Assembly (NCBI GenBank): GCA_030180135.1
Contig: CM058238.1
Location: 4,040,461 to 4,104,460, forward strand
DNA from: Orychophragmus violaceus
Taxonomy: Eukaryota; Streptophyta; Magnoliopsida; Brassicales; Brassicaceae
DNA: 64,000 bases
Direction: 5' to 3'
Shown here piece by piece: positions 56,013 through 64,000 of the stretch (the first letter of the stretch is position 1; every line of letters begins with the position of its first letter). Position numbers and translations under genes: made by a program. Below the pieces are notes generated by a model. The model was given only the letters and a program-made list of their open reading frames with translations. It had not been told where the DNA came from and searched no databases.

Positions 56013-56205
56013 ACTAAAAATATAATAAAATAATATCAAGAATAAAAAATCTCACATTTAACATCATATCATCATATTTTTCACTTAATATATATTGGAT
56101 TAAATAGTTATTAAATTTATTTTATAAAAATATAAATTTAAGATAAAAAATATTTTTTTTTTTAAACATAAATCCGCGCTTTTTTTAGCGCGGGTTAAAA
56201 TCTAG

Positions 56206-57048
56206 TTGCTAAATTATTAAATTTAATGTTACGTACTATCAAACTTTCTGAATAAATAAATTATAACATTTGTTAAACCTAAAAACGTTTATGTTATCAT
56301 CAAATAAAGAATATGATGTTTTGGTATATTGCTTTAGTCGATATAATGCTATAGTTTTATATATCAATCAATTATTGACAAAACTTGGAAGCGCACCTTA
56401 AAATAAGGTCAATAATTCTCTCCAACGGTCTATAATGCCTTTTGTCCCCCTTATCTTATACGGTGGTTCCACCCAACCTTCTGTATATAAAATTTCAAAG
56501 CTTAAATTAAAGATCATTTACATAGACTACCATAAAAATTGTATATGGACCTTCAAAAGATACATATTTTTATATAGTAGCTCAAACTTACATATAATTA
56601 GTACATTTGATATTAGAAAACTAAATACTACATGATTTTAAATAGTTATTAGAGAAAATATTAATGACAAATGTCTTGAAAAGTGGTTGAGAAAATAAAG
56701 TTAAATCTGATTTTTACCAAAAAAAAAAAAGTTAAATCTGATTTAAAAATTTTTAGGACTCATTATTCCACAAAAGGTTTATAAATGTTAACAGCTAAAA
56801 ACCATATTTTTTATTATTGTATCATGATACGGTTCATGCATTATACTTGATCAAATGCCTTCATATCGTAAAGAAAAGTTGATATCGCTTTAAAAAATAT
56901 ATTTAAAATATAAGAAAAGGAAAATAGATTTTACAATATACAGATAAGAAACTTTATGTTTTATAAACTATTAACCAAAAGAAACTTTATATCTTATTTT
57001 GTGAGGCTCAATAAATAGTTTTCGCTGATCTCAACAAATATTTTTGGT
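56206..57048. other. Gene-free AT-rich spacer
   Basis: About 840 bases with no coding region. The open frame at 56435-56635 has no protein-like features. A short duplicated word, AAGTTAAATCTGATTT, occurs twice near 56697-56746, separated by an A-run. Confidence 0.4.
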
Positions 57049-58149
57049 TTAGAGCATCTCCAATGTAAAATACTATATTTTACACTAACATTAAAGTAGA
57101 GTTGAATTTCTCTCCAATGTACAACTAAATTTTCTACACTAAAAATAAAATATTCTAAGTATATTCTATCTTTTTATTTACTATTAATATTTTTTATTTA
57201 TAAAATTTACAATTCAACCCTATTTATTTATTTTTTGAAAAATTATCATAAATTATAATATTAAAACTTTTATATTATAAAATTATTTAAATTAAACATT
57301 TATTCAAGCTCGAGTTCAAACTAATGCTAAGAGAAGATCTAAAGTTCAAATACGGTTGGAAATTTGATCATGTTTGGAATATTATTAAGAACTTTTAAAA
57401 GTTTAAAGATGGTGTCACCCATGCAAAATGCATATCAATCCCATGTGGTAACGAATACACATTTTAGAGTCCGAAAATTCTACCATTGATTCTCCTACAC
57501 AAATATTTTCAGGTTTGTCTTCATTTACTTAAAACTTAGATGTCAACGACGAAGAGACTATTGGCGGGTCATCGCCTCCACGACCAAGTGGGATAAAAAA
57601 AATCCAAAATGAAAGGAAAACTTGTTGATCAAACATCCCGATTATCAATACTTTAGAAGAAGGAAATAAACATTTTTTGGAGCAATTAAAGAATACAAGT
57701 GCTCAAAAGCGGAGTGATCAACAACGAAATCAACAGAGAGATCTTTCATCTACTTCGTTCGGACAATACTTTAACGATTTTGAAGGATTCGGAAGCGGCT
57801 TACCGGATCTTTTAAGTTATAATTTTGGTGTGTTATATTTATTTGTGTTGTTTATCTTAAAATTTGAGTATTTTCCATGTTGTTTATTTTAAGTTTTGAT
57901 ATTTTTGTATTTCAGTATTTTTAATAATTTAATAATGATTTTATAATAATTATTATTAAATTTATTATTTTTATAGATATAAATAAAATATTTAAAAGTT
58001 AAATAATTATTTTATCAATAAAAAAGTTTAACATTAAAATAGAGTAAGAAATATGTTTACACTAAAAATTGTGTAAGAAATAGATTGGAAGAATTTACTT
58101 TAAAATAGTGTTTAGCGTAGAAAATAGTGTGAAGTTGGAAATGAACTTA
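57049..58149. mobile_element. PIF/Harbinger-like element with ORF1 remnant
   Basis: The body is 57052-58146, flanked by TTA on both sides (57049-57051 and 58147-58149). The imperfect terminal inverted repeats begin GAGCATCTCCAATG at the left and, reversed, GTTCATTTCCAACTTC at the right. The TTA duplication is typical of Harbinger elements. The interior contains a decayed coding fragment (see the pseudogene at 57340-57892). Confidence 0.7.
57340..57892 (+). pseudogene. Decayed NAM-associated (Harbinger ORF1-type) fragment
   Basis: Broken frames encode LKFKYGWKFDHVWNIIKNF and further on KNTSAQKRSDQQRNQQRD. These resemble the Myb/SANT-like ORF1 and NAM-associated C-terminal proteins carried by plant Harbinger elements. 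Stops interrupt every frame. Confidence 0.5.
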
Positions 58150-58240
58150 GTTTTAACACTTTTCAAGTATTTTGAAATGCTACGTCTCTATATGATGATC
58201 AGTCGAAAAAAGGATTTAAGTATTCATAAGATAACAGTCA

Positions 58241-58642
58241 TTAGAGCATGTACATTGGTGTTATCCCGTTGGAGTTCTTAACTAAGAATTTTAAGAACAT
58301 GTCTTTTAACTATTCACGTGGAGCCCACAAATATTTTATAATTTTTTAGTTAAGAAACTCTCTTAGAGCAGCTACATCGGCGTACTCGAGGTGAATCTCT
58401 TAAAAACGTTTTTTATTATTATTATTATTTATTTTTTACAAATGCCAAAAAAAAAAAAATTAAGAAAAAGCGACCAACCGGAATCTGACACATGGCGAGA
58501 CGGACACAAGATGTGTCTCTTATTTAAGAAACTTTAGAGACCGTATGTTAAAAAAAATGTGGACCCCACATGGAACCCACATTATTTTAATATTTTTTTG
58601 GGTTAAGAGACTCCTCCTGTCTCGCCGATGGACGTGGCCTTA
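58241..58642. mobile_element. Adjacent MITEs with TTA duplications
   Basis: The clearer element is 58376-58639, flanked by TTA (58373-58375 and 58640-58642). Its ends read GAGCAGCTACATCGGCG and, reversed, GGCCACGTCCATCGGCG, agreeing at 12 of 17 positions. To its left, 58244-58372 starts GAGCATGTACATTGG after TTA and may be a shorter or truncated relative. Tourist/Harbinger type, no coding sequence. Confidence 0.65.
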
Positions 58643-59024
58643 GGCAAAGCTTAATGCTCCGGTGACGAGCATAAGACAGCTTTTGTAATTTTTGGTTGTC
58701 ACTTTCTCCAAAGTAGGTGATCTCAATGTATATTGTATTGCATTCACGAAGAATGTTTTGGATCTATTGATCAGGAATTCGTACATTAGTAACCATTAAC
58801 TAATAATTAACATTAAGAAAATCTAATTAATTAAAGATCATCAAAACAACAAGTTTGGACACATACTCCACTGTCTTGTCATCTAAAATATCTAAATTTC
58901 TTACACCCATAAGAAGCTAATATCTAACTATACAGTATACAACACAGAAGTTTTTCAAAAGAAAAAGCTGTTGCTAGACTTTATTATTATTCAATATTCA
59001 TATCCAAAGCCATTGTTATTGATC

Positions 59025-59330
59025 CTGTTCGTTGTTTGTTTCGCAGTCGCTAACGGACAAGGACAACAAAAGTCGCTAACGGACAACGACAACGACAGTC
59101 GCTGCGACATTCACTATGTTGTTCGTTTTAGAGTCGCTGCGACTGTCGTTTAATTATGATTTTAAATCGTTATATAATCGCTGTTAAAATCAGCGATCGA
59201 ATTTTAAGTCGCCAATAGCTAATTTGGAGTCGCTGCGATAGTTGCTGTCGCCAGTAACTCTAAAACAAACAACATAGCGACTGTCGTTGTCGCCAATAGT
59301 TACAACAGCTAAGCAAAACAAACATGGCCA
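59025..59330. mobile_element. Inverted-repeat element (possible hAT-type MITE)
   Basis: Long imperfect inverted repeats: TTGTTTGTTTCGCAGTCGC, GACAACGACAGTCGC and ATGTTGTTCGTTTTAGAGT at the left recur reversed at the right as TTTGTTTTGCTTAGC, GACAACGACAGTCGC and ATGTTGTTTGTTTTAGAGT. The left arm holds internal duplications of AGTCGCTAACGGACAA. No clear target-site duplication was found, so the superfamily is uncertain. Confidence 0.55.
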
Positions 59331-59389
59331 TTCCACCATCACCATCAAAAGACAAGCTTTCTTTTTTAACCTACAGTCCCCCTCCTGCA

Positions 59390-60360
59390 TTAGCTCTGAG
59401 TACATTCAAATGGATGAAAGTTTCCTTCTGCAAACTCTTGCATCCTAAACCTCTCCAAAAGCTCCACAAACCTGCCAATGGATCAATATCCAAAACAACA
59501 CCAAAATTTCTCTTTTTCAACTCTGATTCCACCTTTGCTTAGTATCACAGCAAAAACATACAGAGGGTTCTCTCGATTGCGGCTTAGCTTCTGTTGATTA
59601 CTCTCCATTGCTTCCACTACATTGGCGGTTGCAACTCCAGCTGATCCACCCCCCTACAATCGATGGGACTGATGTGACTGGACTCCACATCTTCACACAC
59701 ATTTTTGTTAGTTTAAGAGTTCTTCTATTAAAAATGCATGCTTTTGTGCACTTGCTTACCTTTAATGTAATGAAAAAACCTGCTTCATCGCCAACAAGCA
59801 CTTTCATAAGCCTCCCCGTTTGTTTCTCCCATATAAACCACCTACCATCATCACTTCCACTCGCAATATATTCACCTAAAATGTTGTTAAAAATGATCAC
59901 AGAACGTCTCAAATTTTTTGTTGCATTCAAATTACATACAATTTGCAACCTCAACAAAAAAATACCTCTCTGGCCGAGAAAACTGGCTTGCTTTATATCA
60001 GTTCCTATGTTACAGTGGCCAACATATCTACACTTCATATCAATGGCTCCCTCCGGCTGTAATCACCAAGAAACCAATGGGGGTAGATGGTATACATCAT
60101 ATTAACAAGGAGTATGAAACACAACATAAAAGAAGCCAAATACCAACTGGAAACACATTCAATATGCTAATTTGTTTTATTTTTGAAATATAATCAAACA
60201 GTATCATAATCGGAAAACTAACCTGATAAGAGTTTCTGCCATTTTGAGATGACGACGCAGTTCCTGAGGAGCCATTATCATAAGTATTTTCTATAGGATA
60301 ACCATTTTCTTCACCACAACAATCAGATATTAGCTTACACTCAGCAACAATTAACGACAT
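59390..60360 (-). pseudogene. 3' fragment of ASG2-like WD40/TPR protein
   Basis: Minus-strand exon remnants: 60223-60360 (GSSGTASSSQNGRNSYQ), 59966-60056 (RYVGHCNIGTDIKQASFLGQ), 59780-59875 (YIASGSDDGRWFIWEKQTGR), about 59545-59690 (MWSPVTSVPSIVGG) and a last block to the stop at 59390 (ERFRMQEFAEGNFHPFECTQ). They match the C-terminal WD40 part of ALTERED SEED GERMINATION 2 (AT5G10940), a DDB1-CUL4-associated factor. The N-terminal WD40 and TPR exons are absent upstream, the exon after VLVGDEA has lost most of a WD repeat, and a run of six G's shifts the frame after PSIV. It is dead. Confidence 0.85.
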
Positions 60361-61015
60361 AAGTTTAATTAACTAACTGTGACTGAGTATACCTCTTGAT
60401 TGTAAATGACCTTAGATCACAATATTCACTTAACCAACACAGAAACTATACAACTTTTTGATTCTGACCTCATAAACTCCAGACTTTAGCTAATTGTCGC
60501 CACTTAACTTAATAAGACCCAATCTTATTCCATTGATTCAAGTGTAATCTACATAACCTCGACTAACCTTTTATAGTTGGGGACCATTCCATATATTTGT
60601 GGGCTAGATTCTGCAAAAAAAAAAAAAAAAGAATAAGAAGTGTTTATTCGAGTGACAATAGAAACTTAGAATATAATCATCATACTCCGACGAGACTAAG
60701 CAGCATAATGGGTCAACGAACCCAACCCAAATAGAAAAAGACATTAGATTCTATGGAGAATCTAACAAATAATATTTATATACACATTCACATTTATATG
60801 TCACATGTGTAAAATAGATTATAAGACAAAATCTATGATTCATCATCATGAGTATACAAAGTTTTAAACAACAACAGTGAAAAGATAATATAAAGAAAGA
60901 TAGATGCAACATATGAACTATGTGTATCGATGGACAGGTATGAACTATGTGTATATATGCAACATATGAACTATGTTAATCACTAAGACTTAATTAGTGA
61001 AGATTCATGAAGGAG
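60361..61015. other. Gene-free spacer between ASG2 fragment and MIR156D
   Basis: AT-rich. The word ATGAACTATGTGTAT recurs near 60913-60960. This part may be the 3' portion of the MIR156D primary transcript. No missing ASG2 exons could be found. Confidence 0.4.
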
Positions 61016-61107
61016 AAGTTATGACAGAATGAGAGTAAGCACGCAAAAGTAACTATATATATTTATACAATTTCCCCTTTATGTGCTCACTCTCTTCTGT
61101 CAACTTC
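61016..61107 (-). ncRNA. MIR156D: MIR156D precursor hairpin
   Basis: Read on the minus strand, 61102-61083 is TGACAGAAGAGAGTGAGCAC, the exact mature miR156. About 40 bases later the 3' arm, GTGCTTACTCTCATTCTGTCA (61041-61021), pairs with it over the whole length with one bulge and one G:U pair, leaving an AT-rich loop. miR156 represses SPL transcription factors and controls the juvenile-to-adult transition (established). Position next to ASG2 and AT5G10950 fits AT5G10945, MIR156d. Hairpin ends are approximate. Confidence 0.95.
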
Positions 61108-62472
61108 TTTTCCCACATCAACATATATACATACACGCACATATATTTTTATTGATGACCATATATATTTGAGCATGTAATATATTGAAGAAAAGAAAAA
61201 GGTATATGTATAAATATAGTCAGGAAAATCTAGTCCAGAACCCGATGATAAGAGAAAGTTAAAAGAGAAGAAGACACAAGTACAGATCGACGGTACTTGA
61301 GATCAAATCTAGGAATAATAACAAACTAAACATGACCTCGATCGATGGATCCATAAAAGGAAAGTATAAATCTAAAGTGCGGAAACTACAAAGAATGTAA
61401 ATTAGGGTTTCTTCTCTGATTCACAGCTCGATAATTTTTAAAAAAGAACTGAATCTAGAAAGAACGGTCATGGATATACGCTCAGGATTGAAACTGGTAC
61501 GGATATAAAAGGAGTATATATATATTTTGTTTTGAGCTTATATAAATCCTCACTCTACTTCATGCAAAGTATGTATATCTGTGTCGGCTAGGTTTCTCGC
61601 TATCGAAAGAAAAGAGAAATTTTCAAAACCCTAGAATGAATTAAATCTGAAAACGTTCTCCAAGAGATTAACTGGAAGCAGAAGAGAAAATTGAGAAACA
61701 GAGAGAGAGAGGGAAGAGAGAGACATAAGTACGGATGTGAAACGCTTGGTTATGGTTTGTCGGAGAGAGAAACGTGTCTCAGTCAAAGGCCAGGTTTTGT
61801 CTTTGGTCGTTGATTTGATTTCAGAGACGATATGAGCCGTTGGATGTGTCTTTTTTGTTAATCAGTTCCGTCTCTTTGCCGTCTTATCTGGTTAATGTAC
61901 TTGTAACAACTGATTGCACCATTAGTGAGGGACACACACGCATCATCCTTCTATTATCTTCTTTATTATTAATACTTAGTTAATTTTAAGTTTATTTTTT
62001 TGTGTGTACCGGTTTCTAAAAGGCTTGAAAAATAAAATAGTAGGCTTTGAATGGATGAGTGAGGCGGCAGGAGTTTGGTGCTTACTATTTTGGCAAAAAC
62101 GGTTCTGTTTCTATTCCATCTAAAAGATAAACCGTATACAATCTTAACAATACAAGTTGTTTTGTTTATTGTATTTAAGACTTCTGAGGAATTTAACTAC
62201 GATTGAATCCACAGTGTATTAAGTATAAACCATCTTCAGATGTGAAGTACTTAAAACTGATTTGCAACTGAATAAACACAATTTCTATCAGAGATGGAGT
62301 GAGATTAAATGGAAAACATTCATTCATTAGTTAACAATCATAGTTCGAGAGGTCAGCTTTTCAACCTCAACCCCTATGGCTGCACATTTTCAAAGTTAAA
62401 ACAACAGATTATAATTTCTTTTTAAAATAAATCTTCTACGGTGATCTGCACATAGAAACAGACCGCGAAACT
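61108..62472. promoter_or_regulatory. Probable MIR156D promoter and Tudor-gene 3' region
   Basis: MIR156D is read leftward, so its primary transcript and promoter should lie here. A GA-rich block (GAGAGAGAGGGAAGAGAGAG near 61703) and ATATAAAAGG-like words near 61502 are visible, but the transcription start is not determined. The last part is the 3' UTR of the Tudor-like gene. Confidence 0.4.
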
Positions 62473-63965
62473 CTAGTCTGCAACTATCTCTGCCGCTTCT
62501 TTTGCAGGGCTTCCTTCTCCTCCTCCTTCCACTTCTTTTGTGGGGCTTCCTTCTCCTCCCTCGTCTCCTTCTTCCCCTTCAGCTTTCATAGCTTCCATAG
62601 CCTTTGGAGTCTTCTGAAGAAGACTTGACAAGGGTTTCAACTCATCATCAGATGACTCCTCCGTCTTCTTCTTCTTCTTAGAGTCATCATCATCAGATGA
62701 CTCATCATCTTCACTCTCCCTCTTGTTCCTCTTATTCTTCTTAGAGGAAGTCCTCGGCTTTATCACTTTATCAGAGACAGCCTTTGATGAAGATGAAGAA
62801 GCTCTTATCTGCCTCCGGTTGGTTACTTCAGAAATCTTCTTGCTTGTCCTTATACGTGATGCCGCTGCTACAATCTTCCCACCCACATCACCCATTTTGC
62901 CATTACTCCTAGCCGACTTCCTGTTCACCCTATAAGGAGTTTAGTCCAAAGATATAACAAAGATAACTGAAAAACAACAATGGTTTTCAAGCTGAACGAC
63001 ACAATGCACATACATGTTATACTACCAAACACAACACATGATCTGAATCAAGTTAGGATAATGAGTCTGTCTTGTTGCATCAGAAAGAGAACACTTACGG
63101 TTCTGGGGTGGCATCAGAGCTCTCATTGTCAGATTCGTCCTGTAGGGAGATCTGAAACCAGAATATTGAAACATTAAAAGCTAGCACTAGCAGTAGTAAT
63201 CCACAACAGCAAACCAACAATAAAATGAAGAAAGAAAAAAAATCATCTCTACCTCATCTGCGCTACCATCATCATCTTCATCTTCTTCGATCATCTCCCA
63301 TCTCTCCTTCTTCATATCCAAGGTCTCTTTGTCCCCATCTTCATACAAAACCTATAATATCACAGATTTATAGCAATCAATGTAAGGTAAAAAACTAAAA
63401 ATTGAATGCAAACAGAGTATCCTATTTGGATAAGATATTCAAGATCACAGAGTACATACAAATGATAACCTAATTCATCCATTAATGAAGATGCAATTCA
63501 ATCCAAATTTATGAAACGAATCTATATCCAAACAGATCCATAGAAACACGGAACAACAATCCTGATATGAATTACCAGATGTTTCTTCTTGGCAGAGTTA
63601 AATGAATCCACAACTCCATTATAGAATCTGCAGAACCAAGAGATCTGTAAGATTAATCACATCACAAGTACTTGAAGTTAAAAAAAACCTAAATTTCTCC
63701 GTAAGATTGAATACTCACTGGCGGTCTAACGGCCACCAAACTCTGATCTTAGAACCCACCAAGCCCTCACCATAGTCTTGACCATTGCGAACCTATTAAA
63801 AAACAAAAACAAGAAATTCGAATCAATTTTGCTCATAAACAACATTAAACACTAATAGCATAAAATCAAAGTTGAATCAATTGAATGGAAGACCTTATCC
63901 TTTCCAGAGACACTCGATGGTTTGATTTTGGCTGATGCTAATGAATACTTCTTAGAAGGAGCCAT
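62473..63965 (-). CDS. Tudor/PWWP-like nuclear protein with Lys/Ser/Asp-rich tail
   Basis: Six exons on the minus strand: 63894-63965, 63719-63792, 63576-63627, 63253-63351, 63099-63151 and 62473-62929, 268 residues. The N terminus MAPSKKYSLASAKIKPSS is followed by a Tudor-like fold: LVGSKIRVWWPLDRQFYNGV, DSFNSAKKKHLVLYEDGDKE and TLDMKKERWEMIEEDED. This block is shared with plant PDS5-type cohesin cofactors and may bind methylated histone tails (inference from the family). The rest is acidic and Lys-rich, with two near-copies of GGEGSP(T/A)KE near the end. Likely orthologue of AT5G10950. The start lies 35 bases inside the window edge. Confidence 0.88.
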
Positions 63966-64000
63966 CTTCAGACAATTGGAACAAGAAGGAGAGGGAATCT

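Larger units (their letters stand above)
53651..56205 (+). mobile_element. Non-autonomous Helitron
   Basis: It starts at TCTATATTATTAAAA after host A (53650). It ends in CTAG (56202-56205) before host T, with a palindrome CCGCGCT-6 nt-AGCGCGG at 56174-56193, eight bases upstream. This is the TC...CTRR structure with insertion between A and T. The 2.55-kb interior is AT-rich, lacks Rep/helicase coding sequence and contains a 533-bp tandem repeat. Confidence 0.75.

Overview
This is plant nuclear DNA from a member of the mustard family (Brassicaceae). The genes are intron-rich, the spacers are AT-rich, and the encoded proteins look like orthologues, in order, of a short block on the top of Arabidopsis thaliana chromosome 5 (about AT5G10780 to AT5G10950; locus numbers and orthologies are recalled from memory, not searched). 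Several genes of that block are missing or broken here, and transposon remnants are frequent. That fits a genome that has been through duplication and gene loss, such as a Brassiceae species, but the species itself is an inference.

Layout from left to right. 0.6-13.9 kb is dense and ordinary: EMC4 (+), the SAGA deubiquitinase UBP22 (+), an enhancer-of-rudimentary homologue (-), a folate-biopterin-type transporter (-), a SAM methyltransferase (+) and a transmembrane-9 (EMP70) protein (-). 14.4-17.6 kb holds a GC-rich retroposon with a 15-bp target-site duplication and a frameshifted Copia gag remnant. 19.4-20.3 kb holds a broken 3' half of an AINTEGUMENTA-like6/PLETHORA3 gene, followed by an NDR1/HIN1-like gene (-) and CBSX3 (-). 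24-31 kb has no intact gene; it contains a 5'-truncated LINE, a Stowaway MITE and a Helitron 3' end. A POLAR-like coiled-coil gene (-) lies at 31.3-32.8 kb. At 33.2-39.6 kb a full-length L1-type LINE with both ORFs open is nested in an older inverted-repeat element that carries telomere-like repeats.

40.2-51.3 kb is gene-dense again: the catalytically degenerate phosphatase PP7L (-), CMAL, a chloroplast MraW-type 16S rRNA methyltransferase (+) that shares a 352-bp divergent promoter with PP7L, argininosuccinate lyase (+) and the single-exon kinase CIPK5 (-). 51.6-59.3 kb is a transposon cluster: AT-rich tandem repeats, a tRNA-derived SINE, a probable complete non-autonomous Helitron, a Harbinger-like element, a MITE and an inverted-repeat element. 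The last part carries a decayed 3' fragment of ASG2, a clear MIR156D hairpin (-) and a Tudor/PWWP-like nuclear gene (-) that starts just inside the right edge.

The genes do not form one pathway. Recurring themes are chromatin and RNA (UBP22, ERH, PP7L, the Tudor-like protein), plastid and mitochondrial function (CMAL, ASL, CBSX3), endomembrane proteins (EMC4, TM9SF) and development (MIR156D, POLAR-like, the dead AIL6 copy). Exon borders were set by hand from splice consensus and reading-frame continuity; each intact gene model sums to a whole number of codons.
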